This document shows, piece by piece, positions 50,173 to 59,771 of a DNA stretch of 64,000 nucleotides. The stretch covers positions 186,001 through 250,000 of the forward strand of contig OZ025737.1 of assembly GCA_964019335.1 (NCBI GenBank), written 5' to 3'. The notes under the pieces are model-generated. The model had not been told where the DNA came from. It did not search any database and worked only from the letters and a program-made list of their open reading frames with translations. Made by a program: the position numbers and the translations under genes. How positions within the stretch are numbered: position 1 is the first letter of the stretch; the number at the start of each line of letters is the position of its first letter. Source of the DNA: Diplonema japonicum (Eukaryota > Euglenozoa > Diplonemea > Diplonemida > Diplonemidae).

Positions 50173-51093
50173 TACATATATATCAAATGTAGTTCCGAGT
50201 ATTCTCCACCCCTTTTTGCTATCCTTGTTCCTTTACCTGGGTTTTATCCTTTGGTAGGGGGATTTTTTTTTTGGGGGGGGGGAGAGGGGTTCCTGCCCCC
50301 GCTTCCGCGGTTCTGATCACCGCCAGTCGCTTTTTTAATACGGTGCTACCCGGGGCTTTTTAAAACCCAACTATGGTCGGTGAGCGTTAACTACGCATTT
50401 TTTTTTTCTTTTTTTTTTTTTTTCTTTTTTTTTTTAAATTCTCTCCCCCACTCGGGGAGAGAGTGAGAAGAGAAATTTTTTTGACCCCCCTTCCCCCACC
50501 CCCAAAGAGAACCGGAAGATTTGTTGGATTTCTTTTGAGACGGCCACTCAACGCGGAAACTGACCATATTGCTTATTGATTCCAATAAAAAAAAAAAGAA
50601 AAAAATCTTCCACCCCCCGCTCTTTCTTTCACGCACTCAGGGGTTTCAATACATTACACGGTTTTTTGATTTCCTGGAAGTTAATTAACAACCACAGTAC
50701 CCGAGATAAGTAGCAATTAGCTTCCCCCTTCCCCCCGTGTGTGTGTGTCTCTCTCTCTCTCTTTTTTTTAAAAAAAACAATTTGATTTTGTTGAACTTTC
50801 ACAGCCCCCCAGGTGTCAGGGGAAGAAGGGTTAGATTCATAACGGGAACAGCGAGAATGAGGATTTAGGAGGGGGGGGAAAAAAAGAAGGGGCCGGTTAT
50901 ACTCCCTCTTGTCTTTCCCTTTTTTCCTTTTTTTTTCTTCTTTCTCGCTTTAAGGGTTTTTTTTTTTTTTTTTTTTTTTTATTCACAGTGAGCACCCCCA
51001 TGCACACTGAAATTTTATCGAGTTTTTTTTTTTTTTTTTTTCATTGCACGCTTAACGCCACCTAGTGTTGCAATCAAAGCCCCATTTTTATTT
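50126..51093. other. Start of the convergent strand-switch region
   Basis: A 42-T run begins five bases after the last + stop (50130-50171), followed by homopolymers and short unique stretches. No gene. The T-run may mark the end of the + transcription unit. Confidence 0.55.
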
Positions 51094-51445
51094 ACGCCCC
51101 ATATTCGCTAAGTGACCCGCCCTATGTCCCAAAGGGGTTATAGGGGGCTATAGGGGAAAAAATGTCAAAAATGCCCAAAGGTTCATTGAATTTTTTTTTT
51201 CAAAAAATCCATATGTCGAACATGAAAGAACGGTGAGTTCCAAGGAAGTTCCAAAAAAGATTTTCCAAAAAAAAAATATTGGGGGCCAACCAAAATGACC
51301 TTGGAAGTCGCCATTTTGGGTTTTGGCCATTTTTGCCAAACTTTTGCAACTGGGCACTTTTCCCTTTGAAAAACATGGTTAACAGGGTTCGATCCCAGAA
51401 GCCAGCATCTTCCTGACCAGTAGTTCAGCCGAAAATATTTTCGAA

Positions 51446-51517
51446 GGTGTAGTAGTCTAGTTGGGGGGGGCTTTGCCCTGTACCAAGGCGAAGCGGGTTC
51501 AAGCCCCACTCCAGCGG
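51446..51517 (+). other. tRNA-like segment (possible tRNA-derived repeat)
   Basis: A box A-like TAGTCTAGTTGG (51453-51464) and a box B-like GGGTTCAAGCCCC (51495-51507) are 42 bases apart, the normal tRNA spacing, with CTGTACC between them as a possible anticodon loop (GTA). The acceptor stem does not pair, so it is not a functional tRNA. A second isolated box B-like GGGTTCGATCCC is at about 51386. Confidence 0.35.
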
Positions 51518-51717
51518 ATTTTTTTAGGCCCCACAGGGGAGAAACGGCAGCCTGAACCGGTGTTTCCGTGAAAGCTTTTCGTAAGCTTGTGGGAATCTAG
51601 TTGAAGAAAAGTGCAGTTTTGGGAAGGACAGCTCTTAACATTGTAAGATTGTTAGTTGTTAGTCAGTAAGCATAACAGTCCTGTCCTCTGCACTTCGGCC
51701 GTAATCACCAAATACAA

Positions 51718-52196
51718 ATGGGTGGAGATGACGAGAAGGTCAAAGAGGGTTCCATAGGGGAGTTTATAGTTGAAGAGACAGATGCGCGTCTACGCCGTCC
51801 ACCACAGGGCAACGTACAGTCCAAATGGCATAGTCATTTGAAAGTGACGTTGCCTTTGGGGCAGAAGTTATTTCTGCTTTGGAAGGTACTTATGTGGGAA
51901 TTACACCGATCACCGGTCACGTTTGCGTTGGAAGATCCTTGACCTGCGTGCCCTGGTTTGATGACCAGCCTGACGACGGAACGGAGACTATGAAACAAGC
52001 AGTGACGACGACAGGAGAATACTTCCTACTCCCGAGAGTACACGGGCAACTCGAAGGGAAAGACCAAAGCAAGCCCTTCCAGCCAGCAGAGAGCCTCAGA
52101 CAACGAGGACTCCAGATGGACAGGATCGCGATAGCGGAGTACAGCCACAAGGAGCTCCACTACCGGGTCCACTACACAAAAGAGGGCAAGAAGTGA
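51718..52196 (+). pseudogene. Unknown element-encoded protein, one frameshift
   Basis: Starts MGGDDEKVKEGSIGEF and continues in a second frame from about 51855 (GAEVISALEGTYVGITPITG...) to a TGA at 52194-52196; the two together give about 158 residues with protein-like composition. One base change of frame near 51855 separates them. Similar to nothing I recognise. Both frames lie wholly within the terminal-repeat element. Confidence 0.45.
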
Positions 52197-52326
52197 GATC
52201 TCAGAGCAGACGGAGTGGAAGTGCCATAAGCAGGCAAAAACAAAGGATGGCACCCCAGCCTCATCTTGTACAAGAAGCACAAGACCGAGGAAGCAGAGGA
52301 GGGCCACCCGAGGCACAACAGAGGAC

Positions 52327-52518
52327 ATGGACAACCTCCCCAACGCAGCAGCAACAACAGTAACAGCAGCAACAGCACCAGCAGTAGCAGCAAAGACAGT
52401 AGCGACAACAGAAAGTAAAGAAGAAGACATCAGTATCTCCTCCCCCTTCCTCCTCCTTCTCCCCTTCCTGCTGTTCTACTTCGGGTGGATCAAGCGTCTG
52501 AAGAAACAACAGATTTGA
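52327..52518 (+). CDS. Small tail-anchored protein in the terminal-repeat element
   Basis: 63 residues: an Ala/Thr-rich N-terminal half, an acidic ESKEED segment, then one hydrophobic helix (FLLLLPFLLFYFGW) and a basic end KRLKKQQ. This is tail-anchor topology. It could be the C-terminal part of the preceding broken frame. Coding status uncertain. Confidence 0.4.
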   Translation: MDNLPNAAATTVTAATAPAVAAKTVATTESKEEDISISSPFLLLLPFLLFYFGWIKRLKKQQI

Positions 52519-52852
52519 CCCCTACTCTTCAGTGTACTAGAAACGTACACGACGCACCCCTGGAACAGATAACGGAAGGAAACGCTATGCACACCACCTG
52601 AGTGGTAGCTCAGGAAGCTGAAGTAGTACGACGGACCGAGGAAGACGACAGTCACCACAATAACTCGTACTAGACATGTACAAAGTAAGGCAAATCACCA
52701 AAAAATTTTTTATTACAAAAAAAAATTCCATATGTCGAACATTGGGCCCCGGACGCAAATAAATCCATTCCAACCCTAGAAAAAGCAATTAGAAATTTTT
52801 TTAGCTCTTCAAAATGCGGTTTCTGGTGGGTCACTTAGCGAATATGGAGCGT

Positions 52853-53710
52853 TATTTTTTTTTTTTTTTTTGCATATCGCGCACAGCTACTTCCAAGCAA
52901 CACCTGAAGTTCCATGGTGTTGAATGCATTTTACAAAAACACACAAAAAGAGAGAGAAATAAAGAAACTATGAATGTTCTTTAAAGGTAGAAAAAGCTTT
53001 TTTTTTTCCCCTCCTCGAACAACTCTAAAGACCCGTCTGCACTCTATCTGTACGTGCCAAGAAGCAGAAGAAGAAAAGAAAGGGTCGATGGGGGGGGCAG
53101 GTCTTTCTCCCGCGTTGCAACCCCTCCTTTGTGGTTTTGGTTTTTGCTCCATTTCTGTGGGGTTCACCTTCATGGTGTAGATTATTTTATGATTACTCCG
53201 CTTTTTTTACTGAATATTATCGAATTCTTTTTTTTTTAAGGGTCGTTTCGCCGCACTTTTCCCATGCCGCATTTCCCCGTCCCGCCTTTTTTCTTTTTTT
53301 TTTCTATCTTCTTTTTTCTTATTCACTTCCTGGGGGAATCCTAATTTACTATTTTTTTTTTTTTTTTTGGGTATACACTTATATTAGGCGAAATGACACA
53401 AAGAAGGGGGGGATAATTTACCCATACCTAAATCCCCCCCCCCCCCCCCGAGCACCGTTTAAACTATTTCGCTCCGTTGTCCCTCTAGAAGAAGAATATC
53501 TTTTAACCATGCCAAAAAAAAAAATTAAAGGTCACGAGTGGCGTGACAAAGTAAGAATAATAAGAGAGGGTATTGGGGCGAAACCTCCCATCTTGTTCTC
53601 TATTTCAGTACCTTCCCCGCTTTTTTTTTTTTTTTTTTTTTTTTCCCTAAAAAAGTGGAACGGCGATGTGAACCGCCCACAAAACACGCACACACACGGT
53701 CATTACTCTT

Positions 53711-53741
<31 letters not shown>

Positions 53742-54000
53742 CTACCGAGAAGAAGAACTATGTAAAAAAAAAAAATAGATCAACAGGATGATGAGGGAGG
53801 GGGAGTTTTTAATTAGCTTTTGTTCTTTTTTAACCTTTCTTTCTTTTTTTTACCCCCCATCTGTGCACAAAAAAAGAAAAATAAAATAACACCCCCTTAT
53901 AACACCCCCTTTTTTTTTCTTCCAAAGGTTACACGCAGCACACATTATATAAAAAAAAAAAACAAAACAAAAAAAAAAAAAAGAAATGCCAGCAGTTATT
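52853..54000. other. Homopolymer-rich convergence zone up to the gap
   Basis: T-, A- and C-runs, including a 30-C run at 53713-53742. The long + frame through 53131-53778 is homopolymer translation and not credible. No RNA gene seen. Confidence 0.6.
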
Positions 54001-54200
54001 NNNNNNNNNNNNNNNNNNNNNNNNNNNNNNNNNNNNNNNNNNNNNNNNNNNNNNNNNNNNNNNNNNNNNNNNNNNNNNNNNNNNNNNNNNNNNNNNNNNN
54101 NNNNNNNNNNNNNNNNNNNNNNNNNNNNNNNNNNNNNNNNNNNNNNNNNNNNNNNNNNNNNNNNNNNNNNNNNNNNNNNNNNNNNNNNNNNNNNNNNNNN
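54001..54200. other. Assembly gap, 200 N
   Basis: Exactly 200 unknown bases; probably a scaffold spacer of arbitrary length. It sits just downstream of the minus-strand gene ending at 54239. Confidence 1.
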
Positions 54201-54238
54201 GTTGGTGGCATCTGGTATCTCAGTTCCAGGATTTCTCC

Positions 54239-54706
54239 CTAACCCTTATTTTGCTGCCTCATCTTAATTTGCTTGTCGATATTTGTTATTGAACGTTTCT
54301 TAGCCATCCGCCATCGGGTGGACAACTCGGTTTTCATGAGAATGTTGAGCTCGGTAGTGTTCCCTGCTGACGATTGCAGCTTGGAGTGTGCCCGATCGAG
54401 TTCATCAGTGGTCCAGAGAGACATGGTGCTGATGCGCCCTGAGGGAAGGGTTTCACATGGGGTGAAGGAGGCTTTGGAAGCGGCGGATGCGGCTTGTTCT
54501 AGGCTTGCCGTTTTGGGGCCGTATGGTAGTTTATCAAACAGTTTCGCCGCAGTGACCTTGCTCATCCGTACAGCTTTGTCCCGCCGCCACCCGAACTCGA
54601 AAGCGTCGCTTTCGCTAAGTGCTGGCCAATTTATTTTAAACACTCCAGGCTCCCCGCCACGAACCATACGCACGAAGGCATTTCTTTGCAATTGTCCCGT
54701 ATACAT
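54239..54706 (-). CDS. Unknown small basic protein
   Basis: 155 residues, from the Met at 54706 (MYTGQLQRNAFVRMV). Upstream in frame is only Phe/Lys homopolymer translation, so this start is preferred. Features: an Arg/Lys-rich middle (WRRDKAVRMSKVTAAKLFDKL), an Ala/Ser segment, and a helical C-terminus with a cluster of basic residues (RWRMAKKRSITNIDKQIKMRQQ). GC content and codon use are gene-like against AT homopolymers on both sides. No known domain. It is the last gene of the minus cluster before the strand switch. Confidence 0.65.
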   Translation of the reverse strand: MYTGQLQRNAFVRMVRGGEPGVFKINWPALSESDAFEFGWRRDKAVRMSKVTAAKLFDKLPYGPKTASLEQAASAASKASFTPCETLPSGRISTMSLWTTDELDRAHSKLQSSAGNTTELNILMKTELSTRWRMAKKRSITNIDKQIKMRQQNKG

Positions 54707-54896
54707 GGTTCCCCCGCCCTTCTCCCTCTTCCCCCGCCTGTTTTTTTCTTTTTTTTTTCTCGTGGCCAGGAAAAAAAAAAAAAAAAAAAAAAGAAAAGAT
54801 GAAGCAAAGAAAGGTAGTGTTTGGGAGAAAACAAAAAGAAAAAAAAAAAACCAGAAAAGTACCAAAAATACTGAATAAACAAAATAAATAAATAAA

Positions 54897-54934
<38 letters not shown>

Positions 54935-55385
54935 GTCCATGAGAGATAAGAAGACTAGAGGGAAGAAAGGGGAAAAAAAAGCTAAATTCCCCCTTTTTTT
55001 CTTCGTGTGTCACACTGTGTACTAAAAAAAAAAAAAAAAAAATACAAAAAATGAAGCTGAGAGTACTATTTTCTTTGTTCCCGTTTTCTTCTTCTCCCCC
55101 CCCCCCCCCCCCCTTTTTGTGCCGATAAAGTTATGCACACTTTTCAACCCCTGGACTACTTTCTTTTTTCCGTCATAATTTTTTATTAGGGAAAGAAACA
55201 CTCAGCTTTCAAAAAAGAAAGAAAGAATGCATAATCAAAGGAACTTTAGGCATACGGGATAACAGTGGAAACACAAAAAAAAAATGAAATTTTTAGTTAA
55301 ACGCACGAAGAAAGGAAAGGGAATAGCCCTGGGCTTTGTCTAATTTTTCTTTTCGAAAAGGAAAAAAAAAAAAAAAAAAAAATAA

Positions 55386-55526
55386 CTACTGATTTATGAA
55401 AAATAAAGTGGACTTTATTTCCCGCAGCTGATAATCTCCCTCGCTTCGCTCGTGAAAATCAGATTTCGAAAGGACAGACTATCAGCCAAGGGAAAGAGTA
55501 AAGTCCACTTTAATCCATGAATACGT
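55386..55526. repeat. About 140-bp imperfect palindrome with GAGCGAAGCGAG inside
   Basis: AAAGTGGACTTTATTTCCC (55405-55423) pairs with GGGAAAGAGTAAAGTCCACTTT (55490-55511); inner GCTGATA pairs with TATCAGC. The loop contains CTCGCTTCGCTC, the same 12-mer (complement) as at 34667 and 3559. Confidence 0.8.
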
Positions 55527-55597
55527 AACTTTATTTATTTTTTTTTTTTTCCTGGTTCCCGATGGCACCTGATTTGACATAAGAAAACATGGGGGGA

Positions 55598-55617
55598 AAA
55601 ATAAAGTACTTTATTTT
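55598..55617. repeat. 20-bp perfect palindrome, AAAGTACTTT core
   Basis: AAAATAAAGT followed by its complement, flanked by G5 and C3. It shares its core with the palindrome at 35149. Confidence 0.8.
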
Positions 55618-56007
55618 CCCGGCTCTAGCCAAAATCCATTTGGGGGGAACCCAGAAAACAAATATAAAAAAGGGGGGGGGGGGAAAGAAAAGAGAGTTAA
55701 CCCTTTGGCTTTTTCTTTTTTCTTTTTTTTTAAAGTAGAAGCGGTGGCTACATAATCTTTATGCTTCCTTTTTGTTAAGGACACGCACTTCTTTCCAACA
55801 ATCTCTCTCTCTCTTTTTTTTTTTTTTTTTTTTTTTTTGAACAATTTCTACAGACTTGGGTGTTCGCTGAACGAGCAGCGCATTTTTCTTTTGTTGTTTT
55901 TTTAATTTTTTCGACGCAGATTTTTCAAAATCTTTTGAGAACAACACAAACATGACAAGCGAATTTGGATTTTCCACCAAACTCTGTAACCTGTTTTTTG
56001 CCCTTTG

Positions 56008-56240
56008 TCCACGGTAACTCGAATATATTTCTCTATTGTTCACGGAAACTTGCAATTTCATATCCACCAAACACGTTTTCAAAATATTTTGTCCACCATC
56101 CACAGTAACCACTTTTGAAATCCACCAACCACGGCAACTTGGCGGCATATTTCCACCATCCACGGTAACCTCGAAAATTATTTCCCATCATCCACGGTAA
56201 CCTCGAAAATTAATTTCCACCATCCACGGTAACCACCAAC
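56008..56240. repeat. Degenerate about 31-bp tandem array (CCACGGTAACC)
   Basis: CCACGGTAAC or close variants recur at about 56009, 56040, 56100, 56129, 56160, 56192 and 56224, period 28-32 bp (one member weak near 56071). The last three units also share CTCGAAAATTA and TTTCCACCAT. Confidence 0.85.
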
Positions 56241-57340
56241 TTGAAAGATCAGTGCGCAGTTGTGCCCTCTTGCGTACAGCGTAGAGGGCAGCAAGGTACC
56301 GGTTCTGTCACAAAAAATTAAAATGGCGTTTTAGGGTAGCCAACTTGCAAATTTCGTCGATACTCGGCCCAAAAATGGGTTTTTAGGCGACTTTGGGGTG
56401 GTTAAGGTGGTTTTTTGCGCCTTTGTGTCACAAATGTGCAAGATTTTCTTTTTGGCCTAATTTCGACCCCTTTGACCCCCCCTACCCCCCCCCCCCCCCC
56501 CAACTTTAGCAGTTGGTCAGGTTAAGGCTGTCACAAGCTACTGTTTTGTATGCAAAAAGCGGGATGCATAAAGGAAACAAAAAACCATTGTAGATAAATG
56601 GTCATACGCACCACGCACTCCTTTTGTGACATCTTTTCTTTTTTTTTTTCTATGTCCCCCCTCTCTTTTTTTTTCCCTTCGAAAAGTTGAATAATATACC
56701 CCCGGACCCTCCCCCCCCCTTTTTTTTGCTTGTGTTGTTATGGTATTTTCTTTTTTCCCCCCTTAAATCACGGTTTCCCAAATATATTTTTCAATATTTT
56801 TTTTCTTTTTTCCCAAAAAGTTTCTATTTGCCACTGAAAAGTCCTGTATTTTTGTATGGCGGAGATGTCGTTCCCCCACGTTGGCGCTGGTACTGGCCAC
56901 AGTGGGGGGGGGGGGGGGGGGGTACTTTTTTGTCGATAGAAAAAAAAATTGCTTGCATAGGGTGTACAATATGCCTATGGCCAGGATTTCTTTTGTTTCT
57001 GGAGACATTCGTTTTCTTTTTCTTTTTTCTTCGGGAAAAAAAACCGTGTTAAAAGGGTTCCATGTTAATTGCGATCGGGTAAGGAGTAGATAGTAGGTAG
57101 AAAAAGTAAAAGAAAAAAGAAAAAAGAAAAAAAAAACAGCACGCTTCGTTTCCTTGATTTTCTTTTTCTTCTTTTTGGTGAGGGATCACCACAATTGGAG
57201 AGAAATGTTAGCAACTAAACCCACCCTTGTCCAGTTGTGTAAAGAAGAACAAAAAAAATAAGAGAAAAAAGAGCTCCCGGTTACTCACGAATCTCGTTCA
57301 GTTGTATAATACCCCTTCCCCCCCCCCCCCCCCCCCCCCC

Positions 57341-57478
57341 ACGTTTCCGTTTCCTTATTTTTCAGATACTTAAAACGCGTTTCCTTTCTCTAGAGGGAAA
57401 CGTGTTCCTTTCTTAAGGAAATGGCCTCAACGTTTCCGTTTCCTTATTTTCAAAGGAAAAAAAAGCTTAACGCGTTTC
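57341..57478. repeat. Tandem direct repeat, about 90-bp unit
   Basis: ACGTTTCCGTTTCCTTATTTT at 57341 and 57430, each followed 15-35 bases later by AACGCGTTTCCTT. Inner copies of GTTTCC and GGAAAC also allow hairpins. Confidence 0.75.
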
Positions 57479-57495
57479 CTTGCCAACATAGCCCT

Positions 57496-57875
57496 TGGGG
57501 GGGTCATATAAGCCTTAAAAACGTCGATAGACATTTTTTCAGTTTTGCCAAAAAAAAAATATCGCGTGGTTTGGCCAGAAAGCAATCTTTAAAAAAATTG
57601 CCCTCCAATTTACACCCCCACCCAACAACCCCGTCGGGAAAGAAGAGATCAGCTTCAAGGGAAAATGGGGTGAATCGCCCCCATATTCGCCGCCTTCTCC
57701 TTGTACTAAGCTGGAACCACATGCGGGCAAAAAAAAAAAAATCTTTCGATTTCATCGTTTAAAGGCAAATAAAGTGCCAAACACTACCCAGAATTTTACC
57801 TTTATCGGCTGTTTTTAGACACATTCTTTGGCAAAACTGAAAAAAGTGACTTTATCGACCACATACGACCCCACC
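57496..57875. repeat. 380-bp inverted-repeat (MITE-like) element
   Basis: Left end GGGGTCATATAAGCC...GTCGATA...TTTTTTCAGTTTTGCC; the right end complement reads GGGGTCGTATGTGGTCGATAAAGTCACTTTTTTCAGTTTTGCC. The arms share about 45 bp with gaps. The interior is unique and non-coding. Confidence 0.65.
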
Positions 57876-58554
57876 TACCCCCCCCCCCTTCTTTTTGCCG
57901 TGTGCTTTTCGTTCAGTAAAAAAATACTTGATCATTCCTCCACAAAATCAGGGGTATGTTGCCGTCTTTTCTTTTCCTCCCCCCCTTTCCCCCCCTCTTA
58001 ACCCGGTTTTTTGCTACACGATCTATTGGGTATTATAGTTTTTTGTCTTTATTTTTCTTTCTCTTTTTGTTTCTTAAAAATACACAAAAGGAAATGGAGG
58101 AAAAAAGAAAAAGCCACTTTGATGAGAGAGAGAGAGACACACACAGACAGAGAGAAGTTTGTGGCCCACAGCAGTAGTATGCTCTACAAAACAAGGGACG
58201 ACCCTGCGTGCGTATAGTTTATATTCTTCTGATCAATGCCGAGGAACTTTTCTGTTTTCTTTCTTTCTTTCACATATGTTTTTGTCAACTCGCCTGCAGC
58301 GTCTCCAGGACACGCTTGGCCTGCACCGCTAAATATTTTTTGGAGAACAAGTTTCAAAACAAACTAAACCTCCCCTGCTCCCCCCCACCCCATAATCCTT
58401 GACAAACAAACCAAAACAAAACAAACAAAAAGCGGGGGGGGGGGGGGGGGGGAAATGTGGAAACGATAGCAAACGTGGTTTTCTTTGATTTTTCTTCTTC
58501 TTTTCTTTTCCCCTTCCCCCCCACCCCACGGGACCAGAACCCCCCCCCTTTTTT

Positions 58555-58923
58555 TTAAGGCAACGCTGGAAAATTGGTCTCCGGTGGTGTAGGTGGGACG
58601 GTGGAAGAATTTATAGAAGAAGTAGGAGAGAGAGGTCGAGCGAGCATGTTCAGGCTGACTGAGAGCCGCCGGTTGGGGTCGGGAGGCCGTCTTGTTCGCA
58701 CGCTGGATTTGAGTTCTATGGGAGGTGGAGCAGATATGATGTCGGGGACTTTAACCATTTCTTTCCAAACGTAAGGCTTTGTGTCCCACCCGTCAGGCCG
58801 AACAAGGTACTGCCCTGTGGCGGTGATGTCAATAATAGTGCCTAGGAGCCAGGGTCCACCGTCACGTACTTCGACTCGGTCACCGATGTGAAAGCCGGAC
58901 TCCTTCGTCACCCCACAACCCAT
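58555..58923 (-). CDS. Small predicted N-myristoylated protein with SH3/Tudor-like fold
   Basis: 122 residues. It starts MGCGVTKE, a myristoylation plus palmitoylation-type N-terminus (Gly2, Cys3). Residues 10-58 (FHIGDRVEVRDGGPWLLGTI...YVWKEMVKV) have the small beta-barrel pattern of SH3-like or Tudor-like modules: VGDxVEVRDGxxWxxGxV and a closing W. The tail is Ser/Pro-rich. Likely a membrane-tethered adaptor. A T-run and CTACCCTTCCAATCAG (AG at 58946-58947, complement) lie 22 bases upstream, and the upstream gene stops 61 bp away. Confidence 0.75.
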   Translation of the reverse strand: MGCGVTKESGFHIGDRVEVRDGGPWLLGTIIDITATGQYLVRPDGWDTKPYVWKEMVKVPDIISAPPPIELKSSVRTRRPPDPNRRLSVSLNMLARPLSPTSSINSSTVPPTPPETNFPALP

Positions 58924-58945
58924 GCCCTCCCCAACCTGTGGTGTG

Positions 58946-58980
58946 CTGATTGGAAGGGTAGAGAAAAAAAAAGGGGGGGG
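58946..58980 (-). promoter_or_regulatory. Predicted trans-splice acceptor (minus strand)
   Basis: On the minus strand: C-run, T-run, CTCTACCCTTCCAATCAG, then CACACCACAG and the ATG. Clear pyrimidine tract plus AG within a 61 bp gap. Confidence 0.65.
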
Positions 58981-58984
58981 GTTT

Positions 58985-59683
58985 TTAAAATTCTACGCAG
59001 TCTGTCGGGCTATGGTTTGCCACCTCCAAGTTGGCATCCTCCTCTGCCCGTGTTGCCTCTCCTTTGCTGATTCTCCACGTGACGATACGCTTCTCCGGGA
59101 ATACCTCCGTCATGGCAGGAGGGGATTCCGGTGGTGGATCTGTCCCCTTCACCCACACCTCACGGCATACTAAACCTGCTTCTTTTAAGTTTTGCAGGAA
59201 CATCATGTCCGAGTCCTCATATCGGTACCGTGTGTGTGAATAGTAGAAGGAGCTGGAGGGGCGGAGGAGAGATGAGAGGATGTTGGGTAGAAGCTGCACA
59301 CCAGCGTCATTGTATACTAAGTCAGAGCCAAGGATGATATCCCATTCCTTGTTAGTGACTGCTGGGTTCCCGCGTGACCAGTCCAGTGGGGAGACGGAAC
59401 AGTTCGGGACGCTCACGCCGCTGATGTTTATGTTGTGTTGTGTCCATTCTAGTTGGCCTTCTTCCTCTTGGTCTGTCATGACCACTTCGCACTCTGCGTT
59501 GTTCAGCGCCACCACAATCCCGAGCCACCCGCAGCCCGCCCCGAGTTCCAGAACCTTGTCCCCTTTTCGTATCACCTGTGACGCTTCCAAAAAATCAGCT
59601 AGCTTGCCAGCTGCCTCCCACAGCGTGCCACCAGTCGTGCCCGACTCTGTCCATTCCGTTTCGATGTCACGCCTCCATTTCAT
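58985..59683 (-). CDS. METTL21-like protein lysine methyltransferase
   Basis: 232 residues from MKWRRDIETEW; an in-frame extension upstream is a Phe run and is rejected. TTGGTLWEAAGKLADFL precedes motif I VLELGAGCGWLGIVVAL, which binds S-adenosylmethionine. The acidic post-I residue is in VVMTDQEE. IILGSDLVYND is the DxxY-type motif of the Methyltransf_16/METTL21 family, whose members methylate lysines on chaperones and elongation factors. SFYYSHTRYRYEDSDMMFLQNL matches the later strand and helix. The target cannot be told. Confidence 0.85.
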   Translation of the reverse strand: MKWRRDIETEWTESGTTGGTLWEAAGKLADFLEASQVIRKGDKVLELGAGCGWLGIVVALNNAECEVVMTDQEEEGQLEWTQHNINISGVSVPNCSVSPLDWSRGNPAVTNKEWDIILGSDLVYNDAGVQLLPNILSSLLRPSSSFYYSHTRYRYEDSDMMFLQNLKEAGLVCREVWVKGTDPPPESPPAMTEVFPEKRIVTWRISKGEATRAEEDANLEVANHSPTDCVEF

Positions 59684-59771
59684 TTCTTGGAGAACGAGAT
59701 AAAAAAAAAAAAAAAGTAAACCAACTAAACAAATATAATACAACAAAAGGGAAAAAAAAAAGCTAAACTCC

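Larger units (their letters stand above)
51094..52852. mobile_element. 1.76-kb element with 28-bp terminal inverted repeats
   Basis: Left end (51094-51121) and right end (52825-52852) are inverted copies matching 26 of 28 bases; the shared core is CATATTCGCTAAGTGACCC. TA dinucleotides lie at the outer edges. Subterminal TCCATATGTCGAACAT occurs near both ends in the same orientation (51208-51223 and 52727-52742). Inside are two coding-like frames and a tRNA-like segment. No transposase is recognisable, so it is non-autonomous or its transposase is unknown. The TTCGCTAA core recalls pogo/Tigger-type ends; that link is weak. Confidence 0.7.
54707..58554. other. 3.8-kb repeat-rich spacer inside the minus cluster
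   Basis: Homopolymers plus several distinct repeats listed separately (hairpins, a 31 bp tandem array, a 90 bp direct repeat, an inverted-repeat element). Short frames at 55759-56163 and 57421-57762 overlap these repeats and lack gene-like composition. No RNA gene recognised. Confidence 0.6.

Noticed and set aside
53131-53778. 215-codon + frame in the convergence zone
   Set aside because: Crosses T, C and A homopolymers; Phe/Pro-rich without domain pattern.
56008-56240. CRISPR-like array
   Set aside because: Eukaryotic context, degenerate units, no constant repeat with unique spacers, no cas genes.
59684-59746. Longer N-terminus for the METTL21-like protein (hydrophobic Phe/Leu start)
   Set aside because: The extension is translation of the poly-T acceptor tract; the Met at 59683 starts the conserved region.
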